64,000 nt of DNA from Geodermatophilus poikilotrophus (GTDB lineage: Bacteria > Actinomycetota > Actinomycetes > Mycobacteriales > Geodermatophilaceae), in NCBI RefSeq assembly GCF_900111455.1, contig NZ_FOIE01000001.1, forward strand, positions 310,001 to 374,000. The letters are read 5' to 3'. Each line of letters starts with the position of its first letter. Position 1 is the first letter of the stretch. Below the pieces are notes generated by a model. It saw only the letters and a list, made by a program, of their open reading frames with translations. It was not told the DNA's origin and did not search any database. Of the stretch, positions 42,580 to 50,809 are shown piece by piece. A program made the position numbers and the translations under genes.

Positions 42580-43380
42580 TCAGCGGTTCCGATCCAGCCA
42601 GTCGAGGAGCACCTTCGACACGTGCTCGGGCTGGTCGGTCATCAGCACGTGGTTCGCGTTCGGGATCACCACGAGCTCGGCGCCGGGGATCCGGCCGGCG
42701 ATGATGCGGCCGTTCTCCGGCGGGACGAGCGCATCCAGCTCCCCGTGTACGACCAGCGTCGGCGCGCTGATGGCCTCCATGCGGTCGTAGCCGTCCCATC
42801 GCGACGTCCCGACCACCTGCGCCAGGTAACCCTCGTTCGAGGCGGCGAGCGGGAACCGCACCGCCCAGTCCTCCTCGATGCGCTCGCGAGGTGTCCCGGG
42901 CGCGTAGTTGTAGGGGATGGAGGCCTCGGCCGCCTCCTGCGGCGTCATCTGGCCGCGCTGCATCAGCATCGCCATCGCCTGGGGGTTCGTGACGGCGTGC
43001 GCGATGCCCGGGTGGGTGGCGATCAGGCACAGCGAGCGGACCCGTCCCGGAGCGGTGAGCCCGATCTCCTGGGCGATCAGGCCGCCCATCGAGATGCCGA
43101 CGACGTGGGCGGTGTCCACCTCCGCGGCGTCCAACACGGCCAGGGAGTCCGCCGCCATGGTCTCGACCGTGTACGGCTCCCCAGGGACGTCACCGGTGCG
43201 GCCGGCACCCCGGTTGTCGATCCGGATGACCCGGTAGCTCTCGGCCAGAGCGGGCACCAGCCGGAACCACATCGCGGCCGGGTAGGCGAGCCCCATCAGC
43301 AGCAGGACGGCGGGAGCGTCCTCCGGCCCGTCGGACTCCCACGAGATGCGGGCCGTGTCAGGACGCTCGATGACCGGCAC
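42580..43380 (-). CDS. Alpha/beta-fold hydrolase
   Basis: A 266-residue hydrolase. LLLMGLAYPAAMWFRL is the oxyanion-hole region, VVGISMGGLIAQEIG carries the nucleophile serine, LVVHGELDALVP the acid and PNANHVLMTDQP the histidine. It resembles 3-oxoadipate enol-lactonase-like and ester hydrolases. It is a lone gene between repeat copies E and F. The start at 43380 has GGGAGCGA upstream. The substrate is unknown. Confidence 0.87.
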   Translation of the reverse strand: MPVIERPDTARISWESDGPEDAPAVLLLMGLAYPAAMWFRLVPALAESYRVIRIDNRGAGRTGDVPGEPYTVETMAADSLAVLDAAEVDTAHVVGISMGGLIAQEIGLTAPGRVRSLCLIATHPGIAHAVTNPQAMAMLMQRGQMTPQEAAEASIPYNYAPGTPRERIEEDWAVRFPLAASNEGYLAQVVGTSRWDGYDRMEAISAPTLVVHGELDALVPPENGRIIAGRIPGAELVVIPNANHVLMTDQPEHVSKVLLDWLDRNR

Positions 43381-43531
43381 GGGTCGCTCCCCTCGTCATG
43401 AGGTCTCGCTGCCTGGATCGGAGTCGTGGTTCCTCACGTGCACCGCACCTCGAACGGTCAGGTCCGAGCCCCGAAACGGCACCCGCTCTCGGGGACCGGG
43501 ACCATTCTGTAGCAGGACCTCGGCGCCGTGT

Positions 43532-43602
43532 GCAGCCGCGTGCGCATGTGGCGTGTCGCCCCTCGGACACCCGTACCGGGATGGCTGCCCTGCACACCGG
43601 GG
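43532..43602 (+). repeat. att-like repeat, copy F
   Basis: GCAGCCGCGTGCGCATGTGG is followed by CGTGTCGCCCCTCGGACACC, the strongest tRNA-end match after copies A-C. The hairpin that should follow is degenerate (ACCGGG, GCCCTGCA, ACCGGGG). It lies 3' of the DoxX operon; the rest of the 418-base gap holds no gene. Confidence 0.6.
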
Positions 43603-43798
43603 ACTCCCCCATCCCGGCCGGCCCGCGTCGGTCGGGCCCGTCCGGTCGAGCGTCGCGGCACTGCCCAGCTCCGCCCCGTGGCCGCGCCCTGCTACCGGCG
43701 CGGAGACGCTCGCACGGAACTGCGGCCGTGGGCCGCCCAGGCAGCTCACGGCCGCACCCCTGCAGCGCGAGTGCAGTGGCGCCGGCGTCGCCGGACCG

Positions 43799-44341
43799 CT
43801 ACCCCTGCGTCCGGGAGAGTCCCGGCGCGTCCTCGTCGGCTCGAGGACCCCTGCCGACGAGCCCGGCGGCGGCCGCGCGCACCTGCCGGAGGTCCCACTG
43901 GGTGCACCACAACGCCCAGGCGACGAACAGGACCTGGAACGGCAGGCGGAGCCAGGGGTACCAGCCGCCGGGCTGCCCGTCGACCTCGATGCCGGCCACG
44001 GCGACGTACACGTTCGCCGGGAAGACCGCTACGAGGTAGACGGCGAGCGCGAGGCCGGCGCGGCGCCGCCACGGCTGCCGGAGGAGGAGAGCGACGCCGA
44101 GGCCGATCTCGACCACACCGGTCGCCAGCACGAGGGCCTGTGCGCCGGGCACCCACGGCGGGAGGTGCTGGACGAACGGTGCGGGCATCAGCCAGTGCGC
44201 CACCCCGGCGACGATCATCGCGGTGGCCATGCCGATGCGCGCCGCACGACGCGCGGAGCGCCGACCGGACGAGGGCCACAGGACCAGTGCAGCCACCACG
44301 GTGGCGAGCGCGAGGACGACGAGGAAGATCACGGGAATCAC
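43799..44341 (-). CDS. DoxX-like membrane protein
   Basis: A 180-residue protein with four hydrophobic helices: MIPVIFLVVLALATVVAALVLW, IGMATAMIVAGVAHWLMP, ALVLATGVVEIGLGVALLL and GLALAVYLVAVFPANVYVAV. The HWLMPAPF and PANVY motifs are typical of DoxX-family quinone/thiol-oxidoreductase-associated proteins. The tail is basic and cytoplasmic. It is the last gene of a four-gene operon; the upstream membrane protein gene ends three bases earlier. Confidence 0.82.
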   Translation of the reverse strand: MIPVIFLVVLALATVVAALVLWPSSGRRSARRAARIGMATAMIVAGVAHWLMPAPFVQHLPPWVPGAQALVLATGVVEIGLGVALLLRQPWRRRAGLALAVYLVAVFPANVYVAVAGIEVDGQPGGWYPWLRLPFQVLFVAWALWCTQWDLRQVRAAAAGLVGRGPRADEDAPGLSRTQG

Positions 44342-44344
44342 TCC

Positions 44345-44854
44345 TCACGGTGAGGTCGGTGCGGACGGACGGGGATGTGGTCCACGCGGGGCCGGCGGCG
44401 ACAGGGCGTCGTGGGACGGCGACCCGCTGGGGGCCGACCGCGGCGTCTCGCTGCGGAGCAGCCCGACGCCGAGGGTCAGCAGTCCGGACACGAGGACGAC
44501 CGCCCCGGCGTACGCCAGGTGGACCACCGGACCGGGCTCGCGAGCCTGCGGCACGAGGACGGACAGGAAGAACGCCACGGGCAGCAGGACAGCCGCGGCG
44601 GGGAAGGCCAGGCGCACGAACCAGCGGGCACGCTCGGACAGCCTGGCCTCGTCGACGTAGCGGAGCGCGACCAGGGACAGGAGCAGCAACACACCCGCGT
44701 GTGCGTGACCGGCGCGCCACAGGTCCTGCCGGAGCGGGTTGTCGCGGTAGCCCGGGTCACCGATCAGCAGGCTGAGCACGCTCACCCCACCGAGGACGAC
44801 CGTGGGGAGGACGATGAGGACGACGCCGGCGACCCGGCGGGACTGCGGGCTCAT
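44345..44854 (-). CDS. Hypothetical four-TM membrane protein
   Basis: A 169-residue protein with four hydrophobic segments: VAGVVLIVLPTVVLGGVSVL, AGVLLLLSLVALRYV, LAFPAAAVLLPVAFFLSVLV and VVHLAYAGAVVLVSGLLTLG. A GHAHAG motif precedes TM2 and might bind metal or haem. The C-terminus is proline-rich. Its ATG overlaps the upstream DUF3291-like gene stop by 4 nt. I do not recognise a family. Co-translation with DUF3291 and DoxX proteins suggests a redox-linked membrane function. Confidence 0.72.
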   Translation of the reverse strand: MSPQSRRVAGVVLIVLPTVVLGGVSVLSLLIGDPGYRDNPLRQDLWRAGHAHAGVLLLLSLVALRYVDEARLSERARWFVRLAFPAAAVLLPVAFFLSVLVPQAREPGPVVHLAYAGAVVLVSGLLTLGVGLLRSETPRSAPSGSPSHDALSPPAPRGPHPRPSAPTSP

Positions 44855-45264
44855 GCCGCACCTCCCGCGGAGGAGGCGGCGGGACCCACCAGCCGCTCCG
44901 TGGCCTCGTTCCAGCTGACCGGGAGTGCGGATCCGAGCACGGTCCAGGCGGTGAACCGGGTCGGACCCATGTGTGGGCGCAGGTCCCCCATCACGCCGAG
45001 ATGCGGCATCTGGCGGACGAATGCGTCCAGCGCGCGGCGGTCGGTCCACGCCGACAAGGTCCAGAACCGCTTCCGGGCCGGCTGCGCGAGCAGGCTGTAG
45101 CCGACCAACCCGCCGGTGCGCTCCAGTTGCCTGACCACCGACGAGGTCAGGCCCAGGAACCGGGGGATCGTCCGGTAGGACCGCAGCGGCAGGAAGGTGG
45201 CCATGGCCAGGTACTCCTGGCCCGGGGAGACGGGCGCCTTGGCGCGCCAAGGAGAAGCCGGCAC
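44851..45264 (-). CDS. DUF3291-like dimeric alpha-beta-barrel protein
   Basis: A 137-residue protein. ATFLPLRSYRTIPRFLGLTS and FWTLSAWTDRRALDAFVRQMPHLGVMG resemble the ferredoxin-like fold of DUF3291 and antibiotic-biosynthesis-monooxygenase proteins. It probably works as a small cofactor-poor monooxygenase or binding protein in the cytoplasm. The GTG start overlaps the stop of the small upstream gene by one frame step (GTGTGA). The ATG of MATFLPL at residue 21 is an alternative start. Confidence 0.75.
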   Translation of the reverse strand: MPASPWRAKAPVSPGQEYLAMATFLPLRSYRTIPRFLGLTSSVVRQLERTGGLVGYSLLAQPARKRFWTLSAWTDRRALDAFVRQMPHLGVMGDLRPHMGPTRFTAWTVLGSALPVSWNEATERLVGPAASSAGGAA

Positions 45265-45265
45265 G

Positions 45266-45448
45266 TCACACCTCCACCTGCCCGTGGGGCACGTCCGTCC
45301 CGGCCCGGTGGTGGCCGTGTGCCGCGTTCGGGCAGCCGCCGTACCTGCGCGCGAGCGTCTGCAGCCGGGCGGCGTCCCGTGGGCGCGCCGTCGCTGCGCG
45401 ACCTCCCGAGCGGCTGTTCCGCAGGTTCGGCGCCGAGAAGCGGTTCAT
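45266..45448 (-). CDS. Small basic hypothetical protein
   Basis: A 60-residue protein starting MNRFSAPNLRNSRSGG, with an arginine-rich middle and a histidine-rich end (CPNAAHGHHRAG). It has a strong ribosome-binding site, GAGGAGACCCC, directly before the ATG and is followed without gap by the DUF3291-like gene. It could be a genuine small protein or a leader peptide coupling translation of the operon. No family is recognised. Confidence 0.5.
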   Translation of the reverse strand: MNRFSAPNLRNSRSGGRAATARPRDAARLQTLARRYGGCPNAAHGHHRAGTDVPHGQVEV

Positions 45449-45509
45449 CGGGGTCTCCTCTCCTCGCGGGATGACGCGACCGACGCTAGGAGGGCAGGGA
45501 CCGGCTCGT

Positions 45510-45527
45510 ACCGGTGAAATCACCGGT
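45510..45527. promoter_or_regulatory. Perfect palindrome between the DoxX operon and the LAL regulator
   Basis: ACCGGTGA-AA-TCACCGGT is a perfect 8-bp inverted repeat with a 2-nt centre, 62 bp upstream of the small-protein start and 94 bp upstream of the LuxR-type regulator start. It is a likely operator for a dimeric regulator controlling both directions. Confidence 0.68.
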
Positions 45528-45620
45528 CCGTTCTGACGGTGCAGCCCGCCTCCTGCCGCAGGCCGGGCGCCCGTCACGGGACGGCCGTCACCGGGCGATC
45601 GCGGGCTACGCTGAGCCGCT

Positions 45621-48332
45621 GTGCTCTTCGGGCGGGACAGGGAGCGCGGGGTCATCGACGCGGTGCTGGCCACGGCAGGGACCGGAGGCAAGCCGGCCGT
45701 GCTGGTGCTCCGCGGCCCGCCAGGTGTGGGCAAGACCGCGCTGCTCGAGGACGTGGCCTCCCGGTGGCCGGACGTGCGGTTCCTCCGCGCACAGGGCCTG
45801 GAGTCGGAGTGCGAACTGCCCTTTGCCGGGCTGCACCAGTTGCTGCGCCCGCTGCTCCGTCACCTGGCCGCCCTGCCTCCACCGCAGGCGCACGCCCTCC
45901 GTTCAGCGTTCGGCCTGGAGGCCGGCTGCCACCAGGACCGCTTCCTGACGTCGGCCGCTGCGCTGAGCCTGCTGGCCGAGGAGGCGGCCAGCACGCCCGT
46001 GTGCTGCCTCGTCGACGATGCGCACTGGCTCGACGCGACCTCGGCCGCAGCGCTGGCCTTCGTGGCGCACCGACTCGGCACCGACCGGATCGCCCTGCTC
46101 CTCGCTGCCCGGGACGGCCCTGACCAGCGGTTCCCGGCACCCGAGTTACCGGAGTTGCGTCTGGGCGGTCTGGACGAGGACTCGGCTCACCGGCTGCTCC
46201 GTCACGCGGTCGGCACGGACGTGGACCCGGGGGTCGCTGCCGAGCTGGTGACGCGGACCGACGGCAATCCACTGGCTCTCCTCGAGCTGCCCGGCGTCCT
46301 GAGCCCGGCCGCACTGTCCGGCAGGGACTCGCTGCCCCATGCGCTACCGATGAGCGAGCACCTGCAGCAGGCCTTCCTCGACCAGGTGCGGCTGCTGCCC
46401 GAACCGGCTCGCCGACTGCTGCTGGTAGCGGCGGCGGACGACACCCAGCGCACCTCCGTGATCCTGGCGGCCGCCGAGGAGGCAGGGATCGACCCGGCGG
46501 CACTCGGCCCCGCGGAGCGGTCGGGCCTGGTGCGGGTGCGTGGAGGTGAGCTGGGCTTCCGTCACCCCCTCGTACGCTCCGCGGTCTACCAGGCCGCGAC
46601 GACGGACGAGCGACAGGCCGCCCACCGGGCCCTGGCGTACGCCCTCGAGGGCGGAGGCGACGCCGACCGGCTGGCCTGGCACCGGGCGTGGGCTGTGTCC
46701 GGTCCGGATGCGGCCGCGGCGGCCGAGCTCGAGCAAGCCGCCGAGCGCGTTCTCGCCCGCGGTGGCCACGCGGCGGCCGCAGCGGCGCTGGAGCGAGCCG
46801 CCGACCTGACCGCCGATCGTGAGGTCCGGGCTCAGCGGCTGGCCGCCGCCGGGGAGTCGGCCTGGCGGGCCGGGTGGCTCGGCCGGGCCGCCGGTCTGCT
46901 GGCGACCGCCGGCTCCTTGACCGATCAACGGCTGTTGCGGGCCGACATCGAGCACCTGCGGGGCGCCATCGAGCTCGGCGCGGGGTCGGCACAGACCGCC
47001 GTGAGCATCCTGGTGCCGGCCGCGCGTGAGGTCGCCTCCGTCGACGTGGGGCGCGCGCTGCGGATGCTGGTCCTGGCAGCGGACGCGGCCGGTCAGGCCT
47101 CCGATCCCGCTGGGATGGCCGAGCTGGTCGCTCTCGGCAACAGCCTCTCCCCCGGGGAGGGAGCACGCGAGCAGGCGCTGTCCGCCCTCCTGGCTGCGTG
47201 CGGGGCCTTCGCCGCCGGGGACTTGTCCGACCTCGTTCGACGGCTGCGCACGACCGTGAGCCTGGCCGAGTCCATGGGGGATGAGGAGATGCTCGTGCTG
47301 GCCGGCCGGGCGGCGCTCGGGATCGAGGACACCGCGGCGCACCGCCTGCTGTCCACGGTGGTCTCACGGCAGCGGGCACGGGGTGCCATCAGCGAACTGC
47401 TGCCGCCGCTCACCCGACTGGCCCTGGCCGAGATCCTCACCGGACGCTGGAGATCGGCGGACACCACCGCACACGAGGCGCTGGAACTGTCGCGGGCGAC
47501 CGGCCACCGGGAACTGTCTGCCTTCCCGCTCGCCTGGCTCGCCCTCCTCGCCGGGATCAAGGGACACGCGGCAGACCTCCGGGCATCGACCGAAGCCGCG
47601 GAACAGGTGACTGCCACCCACCCGGTCGTCCTCGCAGCCGACACGCTCCACTGGGCCCGCGGCAGCTTCGAGCTCGGCGCCGGCCGGCCGGCGGCGGCGC
47701 TGGCCCACTTCTGCCGCATCACCGACCCGACGGTGGCGTTCCTCTCGGCCCTGGATCGCATCGAGGCCGCGACGCTGGCCGAGTCCCCCCGCCTCGCCCG
47801 CGACTGGCTGCGCCCTCTCGAACAGTTCGCCGCCAGCACCGACCTGGCCTGGGCGGCGGCGCGGGCCGCCTACTGCCGCGCGCTGCTCGCCGACCCGGAC
47901 TCGGCCGGACCACTGTTCCGGGAGGCGCTCGCCCATGCCTCCGCGGCCGAGCGCCCATACGAACACGCCCGCATGGAGCTGGCCTACGGGAGCTTCCTCC
48001 GCCGGCGGAGACGACGGGTCGACGCCCGCGAGCACCTCCGGAGCGCTCTGACGATCTTCGACTCGCTCGGTGCCACGCCGTGGGAGGAACGGGCCCGCGT
48101 CGAACTCCGCGCGACCGGTGAGTTCCCGCGGTGCAGGGATCCCTCACAGATGCGTCGACTCACTCCTCAAGAGGTGCAGGTCGCCCGCCTGGTGGCCGAC
48201 GGCCTCCCGACCCGCGACGTCGCCGCTCAGCTGTTCCTCAGCCCCCGCACGATCGACTTCCACCTGCACAACATCTTCACCAAGACCGGCATCACTTCCC
48301 GCACCGAACTGGCCCGCCTACCCCTGGAGTGA
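45621..48332 (+). CDS. LAL-type LuxR regulator with N-terminal ATPase
   Basis: A 903-residue large ATP-binding regulator of the LuxR family. Residues ~1-240 form an AAA/STAND ATPase: Walker A LRGPPGVGKTALLEDVA near 30-46 and Walker B-like CCLVDDAHWLDA near 130. The middle (~340-830) is made of TPR-like helical repeats. The C-terminal LuxR HTH is RRLTPQEVQVARLVADGLPTRD then VAAQLFLSPRTIDFHLHNIF. Such proteins respond to metabolites or maltose-like signals. It diverges from the DoxX operon with a perfect palindrome between. The GTG at 45621 gives the ATPase a normal N-terminus (LFGRDRE). Confidence 0.92.
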   Translation: MLFGRDRERGVIDAVLATAGTGGKPAVLVLRGPPGVGKTALLEDVASRWPDVRFLRAQGLESECELPFAGLHQLLRPLLRHLAALPPPQAHALRSAFGLEAGCHQDRFLTSAAALSLLAEEAASTPVCCLVDDAHWLDATSAAALAFVAHRLGTDRIALLLAARDGPDQRFPAPELPELRLGGLDEDSAHRLLRHAVGTDVDPGVAAELVTRTDGNPLALLELPGVLSPAALSGRDSLPHALPMSEHLQQAFLDQVRLLPEPARRLLLVAAADDTQRTSVILAAAEEAGIDPAALGPAERSGLVRVRGGELGFRHPLVRSAVYQAATTDERQAAHRALAYALEGGGDADRLAWHRAWAVSGPDAAAAAELEQAAERVLARGGHAAAAAALERAADLTADREVRAQRLAAAGESAWRAGWLGRAAGLLATAGSLTDQRLLRADIEHLRGAIELGAGSAQTAVSILVPAAREVASVDVGRALRMLVLAADAAGQASDPAGMAELVALGNSLSPGEGAREQALSALLAACGAFAAGDLSDLVRRLRTTVSLAESMGDEEMLVLAGRAALGIEDTAAHRLLSTVVSRQRARGAISELLPPLTRLALAEILTGRWRSADTTAHEALELSRATGHRELSAFPLAWLALLAGIKGHAADLRASTEAAEQVTATHPVVLAADTLHWARGSFELGAGRPAAALAHFCRITDPTVAFLSALDRIEAATLAESPRLARDWLRPLEQFAASTDLAWAAARAAYCRALLADPDSAGPLFREALAHASAAERPYEHARMELAYGSFLRRRRRRVDAREHLRSALTIFDSLGATPWEERARVELRATGEFPRCRDPSQMRRLTPQEVQVARLVADGLPTRDVAAQLFLSPRTIDFHLHNIFTKTGITSRTELARLPLE

Positions 48333-48410
48333 CCTCCGTGGGCCACTGGACCGTTCCCGGGTCGGTCGACTCCGTGCCCTGGGGCTCCTGCCTCGCAGGG
48401 AGGACCAGCA

Positions 48411-48480
48411 CCGCGCGTGTCGCTCCTCGGACGCTCCCCCACCGCGGTGTTCCTCCAGGTGAGGAGCCCGGGGCGGCCGG
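48411..48480 (+). repeat. att-like repeat, copy G
   Basis: CCGCGCGTGTCGCTCCTCGGACGC is followed by a hairpin at 48442-48474 with TCCTC/GAGGA as the inner stem, again changed in pairs relative to other copies, and CCGGGG at the end. It lies 3' of the minus-strand GDPD gene. It is the last copy I find. Confidence 0.6.
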
Positions 48481-48567
48481 CGCGACCGAGGTGGCCGGCC
48501 TGGTGCTCACCCGTCGAGAGGGCGACCGACACCGCACTGCGGCCGAGCGGCCTGAGCCGTGTCCGGG

Positions 48568-49344
48568 TCAGCCGGCGACGCCTGCGGCGTCGGCGGAGGT
48601 GGCGCCCGCCCGGGCGAGCCCCAGGCCGACCGGGTCGTCGGTGCACAGCAGGTCGACGCCGAGACCGGCCATCCGCTCGGCCTCGTCCGGGTCGTCGACG
48701 ATCCCCACGGCGACCAGGAGGCCGCGGGCGAGCACCCGGTGGACCACGGCGGGGTCGTCCCGCACGTGGGTGACGTGCAGGTGGACGTCGGTGAGCCCGT
48801 GCGCCCGGGCCCGCAGTGCGGCCCGGTCCGGGTCGGCACCGGGTGCCACGATCAGCGCTCCGGAGACGGTGCCGCACCCGGCCAGCGATGCCGCGGTGGC
48901 CAGGTCGAACGACGTGGTCGTGACCCGGTCGGCGTCGGGCCGTCGTCGACGCCGGTCCTCGAGCAGCGCGGCGAGCAACCGGGCGGTGCGCCGCGCGTCG
49001 GGGCCGCCGGCTTCCGGCTTGACCTCGGTCGCCACGTACGCCCCGTGGACGGCGGCGAGGTCGAGCACCTCGGTCAGGGTCGGGACGCCGGTGCCGCCGG
49101 GCAGGGCGACGGAGCGGAGCTCTGCCAGCGGCGTCCCCGCTACCACGGGGCCGGTGCCGGGGCCGGTGCCGAGGACGCGCCCGAGGTCGCCGTCGTGCGA
49201 GAGGACGAGGACGCCGTCCTCGGTGGCCCGGACGTCGACCTCGACGCCGTCGACGCCCGCCTGCAGGGCGGTGCGGACGGCGGCGAGCGTGTTCTCGGGG
49301 TAGGTGGGGTGGAGGGGCGTGCCGCGGTGGCCGATGACGCGCAT
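48568..49344 (-). CDS. Glycerophosphodiester phosphodiesterase family protein
   Basis: A 258-residue GDPD (TIM-barrel) enzyme that hydrolyses glycerophosphodiesters to glycerol-3-phosphate and an alcohol. The start MRVIGHRGTPLHPTYPENTLAA has the first catalytic histidine and metal glutamate region; EVDVRATEDGVLVLSHDGDLGR supplies the other acidic ligands and the second histidine. The closing LGVDLLCTDDP is also conserved. There is no signal peptide, so it is probably cytoplasmic. ATG at 49344 is the natural start; upstream frame has no GDPD sequence. Confidence 0.92.
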   Translation of the reverse strand: MRVIGHRGTPLHPTYPENTLAAVRTALQAGVDGVEVDVRATEDGVLVLSHDGDLGRVLGTGPGTGPVVAGTPLAELRSVALPGGTGVPTLTEVLDLAAVHGAYVATEVKPEAGGPDARRTARLLAALLEDRRRRRPDADRVTTTSFDLATAASLAGCGTVSGALIVAPGADPDRAALRARAHGLTDVHLHVTHVRDDPAVVHRVLARGLLVAVGIVDDPDEAERMAGLGVDLLCTDDPVGLGLARAGATSADAAGVAG

Positions 49345-49694
49345 GGCCGCACGCTGTCGGCGCCGGACGGCGTCCCGATGGCCGCGACACGAGCCCCGGG
49401 TGGCTCGTGCGTGAAGCCCTGCACCAGGCACCAACCGTTGACCCGTCGCGGCTCCCGCTCGGATCGAGGCCGTCGGCCATCCGCCCCTCGCACCGTCGCT
49501 CGACCCTGGAGGCCGGGCTCGCCACCACGGCATGGACGGCTCCCGGTCCGGGGCACGGCGCGGCGCGGCGCGACCGGGCGGCTCCGCGTCGCCGGGTGGG
49601 GACGGTGGGCACCGTGGGCCGAGTGGGGCGCGCCCGTGCGCCGCACCGGCTGACCTCCACCACCCGGGCAGCGACGGTCGTCACACTCCCGTGC
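49345..49694. other. Gene-free stretch between GDPD and ParA-like genes
   Basis: 350 bases between divergent genes. I see no convincing coding sequence, operator or hairpin; the promoters of both flanking genes must lie here. The upstream extension of the ParA frame is arginine/proline-rich and looks non-coding. Confidence 0.4.
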
Positions 49695-50462
49695 ATGCGC
49701 TTGGCCGTGTGCTCCTCCAAGGGAGGCGTCGGCAAGACGGCGACCGCCGCCAACCTGTGCGTCGCCCTCGCCCGTCGAGGTCGAGTTCTCGCGGTCGACA
49801 CCGATCCGCAGGACAGTCTCGGGCGCGCGTTCGGCGTCGTCGCCAAGGGCCGGGACGACAGCTTGGCGGCGCTCCTGGAGGACCCGGTCACGGAGGCTCG
49901 GGCCGCCATCCGGCACGACGTCGTGCCCGGGCTGGACCTGCTCCCCGCCCACCCGGCCCTCGAAGCGGTGTCGGTCCAGCTGGCCGGCACCGGTGGTCTG
50001 GTCACCAGCATCCGGCGCGGACTGCGACCGCTGCTCGCCGAGTACGACCACATCGTGCTCGACACCCGGGGGGACCTGGGTGGGCTGACCCTGGCGGCGG
50101 TCTGCGCCGCCGACACCGTGCTGACCGTCTTCACCAGCGACCCGGGCTCGGCGCTGGGCGTCGTCCGGGTCGCCGCGTTCCTCGAACAGCACCGGACGTA
50201 CGAGAACACCTCCGCCGTCCTCGTCGGCGTGGCGTGCGTCGACTGGGACAAGGACGGGCGAGCCGCCAAGGAGGTGTTCGGCGCCTTGGCGGGGACCGGA
50301 CTGCCGCTGCTCGAGACCCGCGTGCCGACGTCGCGCCGGGTACCGACGAGCGCACTGGCCAAGCGCCCTGTCGTCCTGTCCGCTCCCTCCAGTCCGGTCG
50401 CCCGTGCCTACCTGGCGCTGGCCGACGAGGTGCTCGCCAGCGCAGAGAGGCTCCACACATGA
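49695..50462 (+). CDS. ParA/MinD-like ATPase
   Basis: A 255-residue deviant-Walker ATPase. SSKGGVGKTATAANL holds the signature lysine K9 and K14, VLAVDTDPQDSLG is the A' motif and HIVLDTRGDLGGLT the B motif. The usual DTPP is replaced by DTRG, which may alter its cycle. The ending with LAKRPVVLSAPSSPVARAYLALADEV is ParA-like. There is no ParB or centromere-like array nearby; the only partner is the small overlapping downstream gene. It may be a remnant of plasmid or phage partition, or a localisation ATPase for another cargo. Confidence 0.87.
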   Translation: MRLAVCSSKGGVGKTATAANLCVALARRGRVLAVDTDPQDSLGRAFGVVAKGRDDSLAALLEDPVTEARAAIRHDVVPGLDLLPAHPALEAVSVQLAGTGGLVTSIRRGLRPLLAEYDHIVLDTRGDLGGLTLAAVCAADTVLTVFTSDPGSALGVVRVAAFLEQHRTYENTSAVLVGVACVDWDKDGRAAKEVFGALAGTGLPLLETRVPTSRRVPTSALAKRPVVLSAPSSPVARAYLALADEVLASAERLHT

Positions 50463-50758
50463 CCACCGGCAACCGACCTCCCACCCCCAGCGCGGGTCGG
50501 GGGCGGACGATGCAGGACGAGCTGCTCCACGACCTGCGCCAGGCCACCCCCGTGCCGATCGTCCCGACAGCCGGGGAGCAGGCCGCGTCGCAGCCGCTGC
50601 AGGGCCCGGGACCCCGGGAGCGGCAGGCCCCCCTGCTGCAGGTCCAGGTGACCGTGCAGCGCTGGTCGTGGCCCCGCGCCCGCGTCCTGCCTGGTGCACG
50701 GGGACTGTCCGTGGGCATCGGACCGGTACGCGTGTCCTGGACACTGGGCGGACGCTGA
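50459..50758 (+). CDS. Small ParA-partner-like hypothetical protein
   Basis: A 99-residue protein whose ATG overlaps the ParA-like stop by 4 nt. The N-terminal half is flexible with a possible helix MQDELLHDLRQATP; the C-terminal half is strand-like (LLQVQVTVQRWSWPRARVLP, GLSVGIGPVRVSWTLGG). No HTH is visible, so it is not a normal ParB. Tight coupling suggests a dedicated partner or adaptor. No family recognised. Confidence 0.6.
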   Translation: MTTGNRPPTPSAGRGRTMQDELLHDLRQATPVPIVPTAGEQAASQPLQGPGPRERQAPLLQVQVTVQRWSWPRARVLPGARGLSVGIGPVRVSWTLGGR

Positions 50759-50809
50759 TCCGGGCCAGGAGTCAGCGGGAGACCCGTGCTGGTGGACCCG
50801 GGGAGCCGC

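Noticed and set aside
19645..48480. Calling the region a true integron
   Set aside because: No integron-type integrase is visible, block sizes reach 15 kb, and the only integrases are decayed tRNA-type tyrosine recombinases. The resemblance is kept as a hypothesis only.
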